The notes under the pieces are model-generated. The model saw only the letters and a list, made by a program, of their open reading frames with translations, was not told the DNA's origin and searched no databases. From Thalassotalea litorea (GTDB taxonomy: Bacteria > Pseudomonadota > Gammaproteobacteria > Enterobacterales > Alteromonadaceae), in assembly GCF_005843925.1 (NCBI RefSeq), contig NZ_VCBC01000003.1, positions 248,001-312,000 of the forward strand: a stretch of 64,000 bases of DNA. The letters run 5' to 3'. This document shows positions 27,484-37,215 of the stretch, piece by piece. The translations under genes and the position numbers were made by a program. Position 1 is the stretch's first letter, and each line of letters starts with the position of its first letter.

Positions 27484-28815
27484 ATGTACGATCCTCTTCA
27501 TCATCAATCTCCTGGCCAAAACGCCCCTTATCCGGATAGTTACTGGGCATCGACCGTGTCTTTAACCAATTCTACTGCGGCGCCGATCACCGGTGATCAT
27601 GACACTGAGGTGTTAATCATTGGTGCCGGTTATACCGGTATGTCCACCGCATTGCATTTAGCGAGAGAGCACAATATTCAGCCTTTGGTCATCGAGGCGA
27701 ACCAAACTGCATGGGGTTGTAGCGGTCGTAATGCCGGGTTCATTCTCAAGTCCACAGGACGAATGGCTTGGACGGCGATGCAAAAAAAATGGGGTGAAGA
27801 GGTGATGCGTGGCATTTACCATGAAGCATGCTCCGGTGTCGATATCGTCAATAGTCTGATTGCAGAAGGCATTGATTGTCAGGTTCAGGATAAAGGCTAC
27901 ATCAAAGTTGCTCACAAACCGAGCATGATGCCAGGACTCGAACAGCAGGCAAAACTACTACAAAGCATGTTCGGTTATGATGTTGAAGTGTTATCCCGGG
28001 CGCAGCTGCATAATCAATACATGCAGGACGAAATGGCCCATGGAGCGATTCGTTTTGAAGATGGTTTTGGGTTAAACCCTTTGAAATTAGCCTTAGGGTA
28101 TCAAGATCTTCTGGCAAGAACGGGCGTAAATATCCATACCGGAAGTCCAGCTCTTAGTTATGAAAAAACTGAAAAAGGGCATGTGATCACCACACCAGAA
28201 GGCAGAATCACCGCGAAAAAGCTGGTCATTGCCACTAATGGTTATACACCCAAAGGGTTTAACCCCGTTGTTAATAACCGTTTTCTTCCCGTGTTGTCTC
28301 AGATTATCGTCACTCAACCACTTAGCGAAGAACAGCTGCGGGCCTGTAATTTCCTTACCTCCAATGTGGTGATGGATACCCGAGCGTTGAAATACTATTA
28401 CCGCAAACTTCCTGATAATCGTATCTTGTTTGGTGGACGTGGCGCAATTACAGGGAAAGGAGCGGAAGATCCTTACTATGCCAATCGTTTGCTTACGGTA
28501 TTGAAAGAGAGCTTTCCAGCTCTGCAATCGATTTCCTATGACTATGCATGGGCGGGGTGGATATGTATGTCTTTAGATGATATTCCTCATGTACATCAAC
28601 AAGACGATGTATTTTATGCCATGGGATATTGCGGCTCAGGCGTATCATTTTCGGTGCAGGCAGGTAAACGACTGGCAGAGCGTGTCGTCGGTAAAACGTT
28701 ACCGGCACTGCCCTTATACCAAACTGGGCTACGTAAGTTTCCGTTGCCGGCGTTAAGGAGGTCGGGACAGTGGCTGTATTTTCAGTATGGTAGGATTCGC
28801 GATAACTATTTGTAA
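27484..28815 (+). CDS. FAD-dependent amine oxidoreductase, PuuB-like
   Basis: A 443-residue flavoprotein of the DAO family. The FAD dinucleotide motif GAGYTG spans 47-52, and SGRNAGFI (near 79-86) is the signature of the gamma-glutamylputrescine oxidase / glycine oxidase group. WAGWICMSLDDIPHV and GYCGSGVSFSVQAGKRLAE near the C-terminus close the FAD site. Putrescine degradation is plausible, but no other puu gene is nearby, so substrate identity is open. Confidence 0.82.
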   Translation: MYDPLHHQSPGQNAPYPDSYWASTVSLTNSTAAPITGDHDTEVLIIGAGYTGMSTALHLAREHNIQPLVIEANQTAWGCSGRNAGFILKSTGRMAWTAMQKKWGEEVMRGIYHEACSGVDIVNSLIAEGIDCQVQDKGYIKVAHKPSMMPGLEQQAKLLQSMFGYDVEVLSRAQLHNQYMQDEMAHGAIRFEDGFGLNPLKLALGYQDLLARTGVNIHTGSPALSYEKTEKGHVITTPEGRITAKKLVIATNGYTPKGFNPVVNNRFLPVLSQIIVTQPLSEEQLRACNFLTSNVVMDTRALKYYYRKLPDNRILFGGRGAITGKGAEDPYYANRLLTVLKESFPALQSISYDYAWAGWICMSLDDIPHVHQQDDVFYAMGYCGSGVSFSVQAGKRLAERVVGKTLPALPLYQTGLRKFPLPALRRSGQWLYFQYGRIRDNYL

Positions 28816-28978
28816 AAAATTCAAAAAGTTGTTGCCTGTAAAAGTCAGATTGATAATATTGGCAAGCTAGATATGGAAAGGATTCTCGGAAAGTCGCTGG
28901 TATGGTACGTAACATACAGTGCGTAGCAAACTGATAATAACAATAATATACAGTACAAATTTCATATCGGATAAAAAC

Positions 28979-29182
28979 ATGAAAGTTACCGTAATTTATT
29001 ACGATAATAACTCGTTAGAGTTACATCACAAATTTCTCACCGTTCAATGTAAAAGTAATGGTCGGGTAATCATCCCTGAAGATTACAAAATCGGTAAATC
29101 CATAATTGCCGTCTGTGAAGGTGAAGTCGATGTATTGAATAAAGTGGGCGACCGGATCTTACCGGTTTCAGTCTGCGCCTAA
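28979..29182 (+). CDS. TIGR02922-like small conserved protein
   Basis: A 67-residue protein beginning MKVTVIYYDNNSLELHHKF, with a central NGRVIIPEDYKIGKSIIAVCEGEVDVLN segment. This resembles the TIGR02922 family known from Colwellia and Alteromonas, whose function is unknown. The short beta-rich sequence with RVIIP is slightly reminiscent of AbrB-type swapped-hairpin folds, but I would not infer DNA binding. ATG 28979 is preferred over an in-frame start 60 bases upstream. Confidence 0.72.
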   Translation: MKVTVIYYDNNSLELHHKFLTVQCKSNGRVIIPEDYKIGKSIIAVCEGEVDVLNKVGDRILPVSVCA

Positions 29183-29274
29183 ATTATCGAACCAAAAACT
29201 CAATATCGAGATTTACCCATATGGGTTAAACCACTGGCAATAACGATCACAACACCAGTCATGTGTTAGGAAAG

Positions 29275-30228
29275 TTAAGCGACACGATTGGTTAAATGGC
29301 CTTTTTTGAAATTACCGATATTGGTTCCGATTGTATCGATAAGCCTTTGTTGGGCGGAAAGACTTCCCCAGGCAATATGAGCTGTGATCATCAGGTTTTG
29401 CATCGATTGTTGCAATAGCGGGTGATCCGCCGCAGGGGGTTCTTGTTCCAGCACGTCCAAAATGGCACCTGCTATGCGCTTACTGCGTAGCGAGGTAAGC
29501 AAGTCTTTACTATTTACCAGTTGGCCTCGCGCCGTATTGACAAGTACCGCACTGCGTTTCATTAATTCGATGGTGTTCTTATTTATTAAATTGTCCGTTT
29601 CAGGGGTTAATGGACTATGCAAGCTAATGATATCAGCTTGCGCCAGCGCTTGTTCAAAACTCACCCGGCCTGGGCGCACCGATTCTATTCCTTTACGTTC
29701 ACTGATTAACACTTTCATTCCGAAGGCTTTGGCAACATTTGCCACTGACTGACCGATAGCACCGTAGCCAATAATTGCCATGGTTCTGCCAGCAAGCTCT
29801 TCTACTGGCGCGGCAAAGTGACAGAAAACAGAGCTTTTTTGCCATTCTCCGGCACGGATATCTTCGACTTGTTGACTGGTTTTTTGGAAATATTCAAGTA
29901 ACATCGCAAATACATACTGGGTTACCGAAGCGGTGGAGTAACCAGCAACGTTACACACTTGAACATTGGCCTGTTTCGCGGCTTGCAAGTCGACATTATT
30001 GGTGCCAGTGGCGGTGATACAAATCAGCTTTAACTTTGGAAGCTGCGCAATCACGTCCGCAGAAATCACCACTTTATTGGTGATGATAATATCTGCAAAT
30101 TTTGCTCGAGTGACAATCTTATCATCGCTTGTCGATGCGAAATTACTGAAATTATCAACGGATTGTTCAATGGTATCGAAATTAATGTCTTGATTTATAG
30201 TACTTCGATCCAGAAAGACGGCGCGCAT
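29275..30228 (-). CDS. D-2-hydroxyacid dehydrogenase (HprA-like)
   Basis: NAD(P)-dependent reductase of 2-oxoacids, closest in pattern to glycerate/hydroxypyruvate reductases. The 317-residue protein has the Rossmann motif GYGAIG (154-159). The catalytic triad residues are an Arg in VNTARGQLVN, a Glu in DVLEQEPP and a His in TAHIAWGS. The AHIAWGS form is typical of HprA rather than PdxB or SerA. It appears to be monocistronic. Confidence 0.85.
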   Translation of the reverse strand: MRAVFLDRSTINQDINFDTIEQSVDNFSNFASTSDDKIVTRAKFADIIITNKVVISADVIAQLPKLKLICITATGTNNVDLQAAKQANVQVCNVAGYSTASVTQYVFAMLLEYFQKTSQQVEDIRAGEWQKSSVFCHFAAPVEELAGRTMAIIGYGAIGQSVANVAKAFGMKVLISERKGIESVRPGRVSFEQALAQADIISLHSPLTPETDNLINKNTIELMKRSAVLVNTARGQLVNSKDLLTSLRSKRIAGAILDVLEQEPPAADHPLLQQSMQNLMITAHIAWGSLSAQQRLIDTIGTNIGNFKKGHLTNRVA

Positions 30229-30361
30229 TTTTTAATCCTGCAAAGGTAAATTATCTCGGTGGTAATGATAAATGGAAAGATTAACATTTACTATAGGTTA
30301 AGTAGTTAATAGAGCTGTAGATGGTGCAGCCACAGCTCATTCAAGTTTTCGCATGTGTTGG

Positions 30362-31540
30362 TTAATAAAGGTTGTAAGTTACCCCTAAAGCGATTTCAAA
30401 TTCATCGTTGGTGGTGTTATCACTGAAAATCACATCATTCCGCTTGGCTTCAACAAACACCAGCCCACTAATATGATCAAAGCGGTACTCGATGCCAGCC
30501 AGTGTGTGATGAAGTTGGTATGGCGTTGACGAATCTTTCGCACGCAAATCGTTATAACCGCCATAAACGCCATAGTTATTGGTAAAGTTGTACTTGACCA
30601 TAAGCTCTGAACCACGAGCATCATAAAATAAGCCACTATCGTCGACTTCATGCAATGATGATTCATTATACATGGCGGCCATGTATAGTCCGTCGGATCC
30701 AAATTGGCCGTATTTTATTCCTGCTCCCCAGATTTCATCTTTACCATCTTCAACGCCCAGGTTACCAAACATAGGGTCGATAATGACGTTATTCAGGTTG
30801 TAAGCCACGCTAAATAGCCAATCATTGAGGTTGTATCCCAATGAAGCACCATAACCATTACCGGTGCGGCCAAGCGTTTGACCATCGAAATTACGAATAA
30901 TCCGACAGAGGTCTGCGTTAGTGTTTAATTCATTACAGGTGTCAGTGCGTATTTCTAAGGGTTCATCCTGAACATGGATTTGTATACCTAAATCAAACAC
31001 ACCGTAAGATTTCGCCCAACTCAATGCCTGTTCAGCACGTCCGGTACCGGAAAATCCACCATCGGTACCAAAATTAAATGCACCGTTTGCAGCACCGCCC
31101 CAGTAGTTGTACCAATCGGTGTGGTACAGGGCCAGATAGTAAATGGCAAGTTGCTTTCCTAAGGTGATTGTTCCCCAGTCGTCATGAGACAGGAACACAT
31201 TGCCAATTCTGGAGGTGATGGCATCGCCACTTTCCCCAATCGGAGTTTGGGCGTTACCGCCGATTGAAAAATTTCCATTTTGTTCAAATTGGGTACCCCA
31301 TTCCACATTAATTCCTGTGGTCCAGTCATTTTGAATTTGATGGAATATCTTAAAACCCAGTCGAGAGCCCGAATCAGTAAACTGATCAAAGTCATCGACC
31401 TTTTGGTATACCACACGGATAAATCCCTGGGTTACGATAGAAGTATGTTCGTCTTTATATACTTCAATTGCGGCAAAGCTGGGGCGGCAAAGGGCGGCAA
31501 GTATTACGGCAAGACACGACAACTGGTAGTTTTTTCTCAT
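30362..31540 (-). CDS. Gram-negative porin
   Basis: Outer-membrane general porin of 392 residues. The N-terminal signal peptide ends near PSFA (residue 23). Alternating amphipathic strands run through the sequence with a loop-3-like acidic segment. The last residue is aromatic in YNLY, the usual beta-barrel sorting end. IEVYKDEHTSIVTQGFIRV corresponds to the first strand of OmpC-like porins. Solute preference cannot be judged. Confidence 0.88.
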   Translation of the reverse strand: MRKNYQLSCLAVILAALCRPSFAAIEVYKDEHTSIVTQGFIRVVYQKVDDFDQFTDSGSRLGFKIFHQIQNDWTTGINVEWGTQFEQNGNFSIGGNAQTPIGESGDAITSRIGNVFLSHDDWGTITLGKQLAIYYLALYHTDWYNYWGGAANGAFNFGTDGGFSGTGRAEQALSWAKSYGVFDLGIQIHVQDEPLEIRTDTCNELNTNADLCRIIRNFDGQTLGRTGNGYGASLGYNLNDWLFSVAYNLNNVIIDPMFGNLGVEDGKDEIWGAGIKYGQFGSDGLYMAAMYNESSLHEVDDSGLFYDARGSELMVKYNFTNNYGVYGGYNDLRAKDSSTPYQLHHTLAGIEYRFDHISGLVFVEAKRNDVIFSDNTTNDEFEIALGVTYNLY

Positions 31541-31835
31541 GCTCAGTTCTCAGTGTTGCTTTCATTATTAAAAGCGATGCTTTTCAAGTATATGCAAGGA
31601 TTACTGGCTTTAACAAAAAGATTATCGGCAAGCGCAATAATATCGGCCAAATGGCGCTTGCACTTGATTCATCGTCTTTGTATTCCAACACCATGCTGGA
31701 GAATGAAATTCTCGCATTGAAAGACAGATACCATTCAATAGGATGTAAAATTGAAAAGCCTTCTTTATAACCTAGTGTTACAAGATATAATTATGTAGAA
31801 TAAGCACCTGTTATTTACCATGACTCTTAATCATT

Positions 31836-34160
31836 ATGTTGAATCTTACCGATATTCAGCCTCAGGCCGACGAAATATATCTCGATAACAATGCCACTAC
31901 GCCTGTGCTTCCCCAAGCTGCTGACGCTGCCATCCACACCATGAACCTTTGTTATGGTAATCCGAGCTCGAGTCATATGACTGGCCTGAAAGCCAAATAC
32001 ATTCTAGAGTCTACGCGCACATTGGCGCGCCAGGTTATCGGTGCCAATAGTGGTGAAATTATCTTCACTTCAGGTGCTACAGAAGGGATCCAAACGTCGA
32101 TCATATCGGCGTTAAATGCCAGTCGAAATAAAACAAGCACTGTTGCCAATCCGGTTCTGCTTTATGGGGCGACTGAGCACAAAGCGGTGCCGGAAACATT
32201 AAAGCACTGGAACGCCATGCTTAATATCAATGCCGAGGTTGTAGCCATCCCGGTTGATGAGCGCGGTATTCTTGATCATGAATTTATCACCAGACATGCT
32301 CACCGAGCCCTGATGATTTGCACTATGGTTGCCAACAATGAAACCGGTGTGTTTCAAGACCTTGGTAAACTGGAACAGGTAATTCGTGACAGTAATCCTG
32401 ATGTTTTATGGATGGTAGACTGTGTTCAAGGGTTAGGAAAAATCGACTTAGACATTGCCAATACGACCATAGATTATGCGCCATTTTCCGGCCATAAACT
32501 TTATGGACCTAAAGGCATTGGCATGCTTTATGTGCGTGAAAATGCGCCTTATACACCAATTATTGCCGGTGGCGGTCAGGAAAGTGGTTTACGTTCAGGT
32601 ACGGAAAACCTACCCGGAATTGCATCACTCAATGCGATTTTCAAACTATTGGTCGATGATAATGATGACACCTTTAAAAGCCACGAGGTTTTATGTGGTT
32701 ATCGCCAGCAGTTAGCCACTACATTAAACAAAGCGTTTCCGAATATTGTGTACAACCATGATTTTTCTTGTTCGTTACCAACTACATTGAATTTTTCAGT
32801 AAAAGGTTTAGCCAGCAAAGATATTATGGATTTATTTGATGCGGCGAGAATTCGTGTCAGTAGCGGTTCAGCCTGTAGCTCAAAGGTAACCGGCAGCTTT
32901 GTACTCGATGCCATGGGAAAACCTAAGTGGCAAAGTGAAGGGGCGATTCGTTTGTCGTTTGGTCCTGCTCAAACCCAGGAAGAAATTGATAGAGCTTGTG
33001 GCGCGATTGAAAGTGCCGTTGTTGCGATGCAACACCATTGTTTGTTAATGACCGATGCCGATGGGGAATCTGATGCCAATGTCGATGGTTTACAGCAGTG
33101 GGTTTATGGTAATCAGGTCACCTGGTGCTATGTTGATCAATCAAGTCGACAGATATTATTAATTGACCCAATCGCTGAACTCAGTGATCGGTTCCAAACG
33201 CTCGTTAACTGCCGAAATTTTACCGTAGTCGGAGTATTAAATACCCATTTGCATCAACAGCAGCTTGCCGAAGATGAAAATGATTGTTCGTTGATGTTAC
33301 GCACTGTGATGAATGATGCGATGCAAGAAAGCAACGTAGATGCTTTGGGCTGGCCGAATACTGAAATCAGTATTCAATTAGAAAATGGCCAGCAAGTCAG
33401 TGCGGTGAAAATCGGTGATAGAGTCATCGCTAAACTTGACTTACCAGGGCATACAGAAAATAGTCGGGCCTATTTGCTCGGTAATGCAGTTGATGGTGTA
33501 TTAAGAAAAGACGCCATCGATTATGTGTTTGCTGGTGATTTGATACAGATTGGTGGGATAGGGCGTAGTGATTTACATGGCTCGTTGCCGGAAACCCTTT
33601 ATGATTCCATTCGCCTATTGGCACAAGTCACGCTCCCTGACACATTATTGTGTCCGGCCCATGATTACCAACAACTGTTTTCAACCACTTTATCCTTGGA
33701 AGCAAAATCTAACCCATTGCTAAGGAAAATTTTAGAAAATCAATTGAGCAAACAAGAATTTGTGTTCGAGAAAGCTCAATTGGATAAAACGATACAGCAA
33801 TCAGAAGATGAACCATTGTGTGGATTGATTGTTCAGCAAAATAAAGCCCTTATCGATGTCTATCCGGATCAACTACAAAAATTTTTGGCGGATAATGCAG
33901 ATATCCAAGTGATAGACGTTCGTGAGCCCCATGAATTTGAAGCACATCGCCGCGAATATTTAGATGAGCAAAAAATTGTAAATCTTCCTCTTACTCGCAT
34001 TACTGATTTTATTCATCGTTTTACTGGCGAAAAAGCGCAAACAAAATTTATTTGTATTTGCCGCAGCGGCAGTCGCAGCGGCGCCGCGGCTAACGCATTA
34101 AAGCGCATGGATTTTGAACATGTATACCATGTTCCCGGGGGCTTTGCCTTGGTTAACTAA
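31836..34160 (+). CDS. Cysteine desulfurase - metallo-beta-lactamase-like - rhodanese fusion
   Basis: A 774-residue three-domain protein. Residues about 12-400 are a class V aminotransferase of the NifS/IscS type: K221 in SGHKLYGPKG binds PLP, and C347 in SSGSACSS is the persulfide cysteine. Residues about 415-630 look like an ETHE1/glyoxalase II fold with PGHT (H539), AGD (D568), IGGIGRSDL and PAHD (H609). Its THxHxDH motif reads THLHQQQ, keeping H471 and H473 but losing the Asp and His. Residues about 675-774 are a rhodanese with C742 in CRSGSRS. The chain suggests channelling of sulfane sulfur from cysteine. iscX follows after a terminator. Confidence 0.85.
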   Translation: MLNLTDIQPQADEIYLDNNATTPVLPQAADAAIHTMNLCYGNPSSSHMTGLKAKYILESTRTLARQVIGANSGEIIFTSGATEGIQTSIISALNASRNKTSTVANPVLLYGATEHKAVPETLKHWNAMLNINAEVVAIPVDERGILDHEFITRHAHRALMICTMVANNETGVFQDLGKLEQVIRDSNPDVLWMVDCVQGLGKIDLDIANTTIDYAPFSGHKLYGPKGIGMLYVRENAPYTPIIAGGGQESGLRSGTENLPGIASLNAIFKLLVDDNDDTFKSHEVLCGYRQQLATTLNKAFPNIVYNHDFSCSLPTTLNFSVKGLASKDIMDLFDAARIRVSSGSACSSKVTGSFVLDAMGKPKWQSEGAIRLSFGPAQTQEEIDRACGAIESAVVAMQHHCLLMTDADGESDANVDGLQQWVYGNQVTWCYVDQSSRQILLIDPIAELSDRFQTLVNCRNFTVVGVLNTHLHQQQLAEDENDCSLMLRTVMNDAMQESNVDALGWPNTEISIQLENGQQVSAVKIGDRVIAKLDLPGHTENSRAYLLGNAVDGVLRKDAIDYVFAGDLIQIGGIGRSDLHGSLPETLYDSIRLLAQVTLPDTLLCPAHDYQQLFSTTLSLEAKSNPLLRKILENQLSKQEFVFEKAQLDKTIQQSEDEPLCGLIVQQNKALIDVYPDQLQKFLADNADIQVIDVREPHEFEAHRREYLDEQKIVNLPLTRITDFIHRFTGEKAQTKFICICRSGSRSGAAANALKRMDFEHVYHVPGGFALVN

Positions 34161-34193
34161 TTCAACGAGTGTTGATTTGTGATGCCTATTTCC

Positions 34194-34237
34194 AAACCCA
34201 CCTTAAACGCACGCACGTGCAGTTCTGGTGGGTTTTT
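34194..34237 (+). terminator. Terminator after the desulfurase fusion
   Basis: AAACCCACC (34194-34202) pairs with GGTGGGTTT (34227-34235), ending in TTTTT. A smaller GCACGTGC palindrome sits in the loop. Confidence 0.75.
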
Positions 34238-34272
34238 ACTATGCTAAAGGTTGAACAATCAGGGGGTAGTGT

Positions 34273-34473
34273 ATGAGTTTGAAATGGGTTGATTCTCTGG
34301 AAATTGCATTGGACCTAATGGAGCAGCACCCGGATGTCGATCCGCAACAACTGCATTTCCCACAGTTGATGCAATGGGTATTGGCTTTAGATCGCTTTGA
34401 TGATGATCCAAACCATTGCGGCGAGCGAGTGCTTGAAGCTATCCAACTTGCCTGGATGGATGAAATGGATTGA
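34273..34473 (+). CDS. iscX: Fe-S assembly protein IscX
   Basis: A 66-residue acidic protein matching IscX (YfhJ), which binds IscS and iron and modulates Fe-S cluster assembly. LKWVDSLEIA at the start, PQLMQWVLALDRFDDDP in the middle and EAIQLAWMDE at the end are the family blocks. A strong Shine-Dalgarno (CAGGGGG) precedes the ATG. It is usually the last gene of the isc operon. Here it stands alone beside an unusual cysteine desulfurase fusion. Confidence 0.93.
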   Translation: MSLKWVDSLEIALDLMEQHPDVDPQQLHFPQLMQWVLALDRFDDDPNHCGERVLEAIQLAWMDEMD

Positions 34474-34475
34474 GG

Positions 34476-34499
34476 GTGACATTGATAGTGACATTGATA
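34476..34499. repeat. Two 12-bp direct repeats after iscX
   Basis: GTGACATTGATA occurs twice in tandem, with a partial third copy beginning GTGGCAT. The repeat starts three bases after the iscX stop. Confidence 0.8.
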
Positions 34500-34676
34500 G
34501 TGGCATGATGAATTTCGAGCAACGCTTACAATGATACTTTTCTAAGGACCCTAACCACTTTATTTACATAAGTGTAACGAAACAGGTCTGATCTGCTATG
34601 AACAGGTATTAACCTGCTACAAAACTCAGTACAATACGCGGCTTTCCGTCCCTGATCCCAAATACGATAAGTAGCT

Positions 34677-36371
34677 ATGACAAAACCGTCTAATAAAGGT
34701 CCGCTGTATATTCCTTACGCAGGCCCAACCCTGTTAGAAACCCCTTTACTGAATAAAGGTAGTGCTTTCTCTGCGCAAGAACGAGTAAGCTTCAATCTTA
34801 CCGGCTTGTTACCGCCACGCTTTGAATCCATTGAGGAGCAGGTAGAGCGAGCTTACATGCAATATTCAAGTTTCAGAGGATCTTTGAATAAGCATATTTA
34901 TCTTCGCAATATCCAGGATAAAAACGAGACCTTGTTTCATGCCTTAGTACAGGCGCATTTGGCTGAAATGATGCCAATCATATACACCCCAACTGTGGGG
35001 GATGCCTGTGAGCGATTCTCAGATATTTATCGTTCTAACCGCGGCCTGTTTATCTCCTATGCGGAACGTCATCAAATCGATGATATTTTACATAATGCCA
35101 CTAAACAGAAAGTAAAAGTCATTGTGGTTACTGATGGCGAGCGGATACTCGGCCTTGGCGATCAAGGCATTGGTGGGATGGGCATACCGATAGGTAAACT
35201 TTCTTTATATACGGCTTGTGGTGGTATTAGTCCGGCATATACGCTCCCTGTGATGTTAGACGTTGGTACGAACAACGAAAAGCTACTCAATGACCCTATG
35301 TATATGGGCGCTCGTCACAAGCGCATTAATCAGCAAGAATACGATGAATTCGTTGAGCTGTTTATTCAAGCGGTTAAACGCCGCTGGCCGAAAGTTTTAC
35401 TGCAATTTGAAGATTTCGCGCAACCGAATGCAATGCCATTATTGCAACGCTATAAAAATCAGATTTGCTGCTTTAACGATGATGTTCAAGGTACCGCAGC
35501 GGTTACCGTAGGTACGTTATTGGCCGCGTGTCGAACCAAAAAAGAATCGTTATCTGAGCAGAAAGTGGTTTTTGTCGGTGGTGGTAGTGCAGGCTGTGGT
35601 ATTGCTGAGCAAGTGATTGCACAAATGCAGCAGGAAGGTTTATCTGACGCGGAAGCTCGTGCTCGTGTATTTATGATCGACCGGCACGGTTTGGTTACCG
35701 ATAATATGGAAGGGCTGCGTGATTTCCAACAACGCTTAGCGCAACCTGTCGATTTGTTAAATGCGTGGACATTGCCAACGCAGCAAGCTTCATTGGTCGA
35801 TGTAATTGAAAATGTGAAACCGACTGTTTTGGTTGGTGTTTCGGGTGTTGGTGGCTTATTCACCGAACATGTGATCAGGTCGATGAAAGCCGGCTGTGAT
35901 AAGCCAATTGTATTTCCTTTGAGTAACCCGTCACGCCAGGTAGAAGCCCGACCTGAACAGGTGATTGAATGGACCGATGGCGAGGTAATCGTAGCAACCG
36001 GCAGTCCATTTGAGCCGGTTACTTATCAAGGTAAAACGTATAATATTTCTCAGTGTAACAATGCCTATATTTTCCCTGGAATTGGCTTGGGTGTGCTGGC
36101 AGCGAATATTAAATTTATTAGTGATGAAATGCTAATGGTCGCCAGTGAAACGTTAGCGAATGTTTCACCGTTGGCTAATACAGGTGAAGGGGATTTATTA
36201 CCGCCGTTGACGGAAATAGCCTCATTAAGCAAACAAATTGCTTTTGCGATTGGTAAATTGGCTCAAGAGCAAGGTTTAGCGCTTGAAATCAGCGATGAAC
36301 AGCTGCATAAAAATATTGAGAAAAACTTCTGGAAACCAGAGTATCGCCAATATCGCCGCTCGACGATTTAA
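34677..36371 (+). CDS. maeA: NAD-dependent malic enzyme
   Basis: Decarboxylates malate to pyruvate, producing NADH. The 564-residue size and sequence follow the large SfcA/MaeA type: the [17 protein letters not shown] block, the substrate loop [21 protein letters not shown] (in two parts), the metal-binding region FEDFAQPNA, and [11 protein letters not shown]. The cofactor motif [12 protein letters not shown] follows. Upstream is a 200-base gap with a short direct repeat. Malate dehydrogenase (mdh) elsewhere in the window uses the same substrate. Confidence 0.96.
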   Translation: MTKPSNKGPLYIPYAGPTLLETPLLNKGSAFSAQERVSFNLTGLLPPRFESIEEQVERAYMQYSSFRGSLNKHIYLRNIQDKNETLFHALVQAHLAEMMPIIYTPTVGDACERFSDIYRSNRGLFISYAERHQIDDILHNATKQKVKVIVVTDGERILGLGDQGIGGMGIPIGKLSLYTACGGISPAYTLPVMLDVGTNNEKLLNDPMYMGARHKRINQQEYDEFVELFIQAVKRRWPKVLLQFEDFAQPNAMPLLQRYKNQICCFNDDVQGTAAVTVGTLLAACRTKKESLSEQKVVFVGGGSAGCGIAEQVIAQMQQEGLSDAEARARVFMIDRHGLVTDNMEGLRDFQQRLAQPVDLLNAWTLPTQQASLVDVIENVKPTVLVGVSGVGGLFTEHVIRSMKAGCDKPIVFPLSNPSRQVEARPEQVIEWTDGEVIVATGSPFEPVTYQGKTYNISQCNNAYIFPGIGLGVLAANIKFISDEMLMVASETLANVSPLANTGEGDLLPPLTEIASLSKQIAFAIGKLAQEQGLALEISDEQLHKNIEKNFWKPEYRQYRRSTI

Positions 36372-36404
36372 ATAGATGATGTAGTTCTTGCCCTGCAAGG
36401 GGAA

Positions 36405-36433
36405 AAAACACCGGGCTTTTTGCCCGGTTTTTT
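36405..36433. terminator. Terminator between maeA and the sulfotransferases
   Basis: CCGGGC-TTTTT-GCCCGG (36411-36427) with A6 before and T6 after serves convergent genes. Confidence 0.9.
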
Positions 36434-36441
36434 GTCGTTAA

Positions 36442-37215
36442 TTAAACGGTTTTCTGTTGTGGCGTCGTCGTTAACCAAGCACTGCAATCCCAATTAAGCA
36501 TTCGCTCTAATTGTTTGATTTCGTAGTAATAAAGCTCGTTCAATCTCGCTCTTTCTACTTCGCTCATCTTGGTATCATAAGGCTTGCTATGAATATCCTT
36601 GGGTTGAATGGCAGGAAACGGGGATACTTGCAAAAACTCAGTCACCCGATGTAAGGTTTCAGCGGGGTTTTGCTTCAATGATTCATGACGAATAAACAAC
36701 AGTTGCGTATCGTCAAAGTAGCGACGCATGCGACGAATTTGCTCGGTGTAAAACCCTCGATCAATATAGGAATAGCGTTGACAAATTCCCGGTAGATGTC
36801 GTCTGCATCGAACCTGCTCTTTGGTTATCGCCTGAGAAAAGGACAATGGCTCAAATTTATTGAGACGCGTCATATTCCAATGTGAAAACGCGCGGTCAAT
36901 GGGGTTACGCAAAACGGCGATCAGCTTAATTTCAGGATTGTATTGATAGATTCTTTCTATCGCATCACTGCTGTACATGTAACTTGGCGTGGCCTCACCA
37001 ACGATTTTTTCTTTGTTGCTGAAATTAAAGTGCTTATGATAGTAAGCAATGTTTCGCCAGCGTTGATATCTGTCATCACGGTCAAAGAAATGCACTTCCT
37101 TCTTACTCGCCATGGCGATACCCGGATGCTGCCTTAAATAAAAATCTAACGCCGTGGTGCCACCTTTTTGAGTGCCAGCGATGATAAAGTTGACTTTCGA
37201 ATTGCTGTTAACCAT
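36442..37215 (-). CDS. Sulfotransferase family protein (NDST-like)
   Basis: PAPS-dependent sulfotransferase. The 5'-phosphosulfate loop TQKGGTT (15-21) follows the first strand. The 3'-phosphate block LRNPIDRAFSHWNM resembles heparan N-sulfotransferase and related bacterial enzymes. KEVHFFDRD and GEATPSYMYS are also typical. ATG 37215 is used. A TTG nine bases upstream is possible. The start overlaps the end of the preceding sulfotransferase-like gene by eight bases, so the two form an operon. Possible acceptors are surface polysaccharide or lipid. Confidence 0.87.
   Translation of the reverse strand: MVNSNSKVNFIIAGTQKGGTTALDFYLRQHPGIAMASKKEVHFFDRDDRYQRWRNIAYYHKHFNFSNKEKIVGEATPSYMYSSDAIERIYQYNPEIKLIAVLRNPIDRAFSHWNMTRLNKFEPLSFSQAITKEQVRCRRHLPGICQRYSYIDRGFYTEQIRRMRRYFDDTQLLFIRHESLKQNPAETLHRVTEFLQVSPFPAIQPKDIHSKPYDTKMSEVERARLNELYYYEIKQLERMLNWDCSAWLTTTPQQKTV

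Noticed and set aside
31280-31770. Plus-strand open frames opposite the porin start
   Set aside because: They overlap the porin signal peptide region and encode no recognisable protein.
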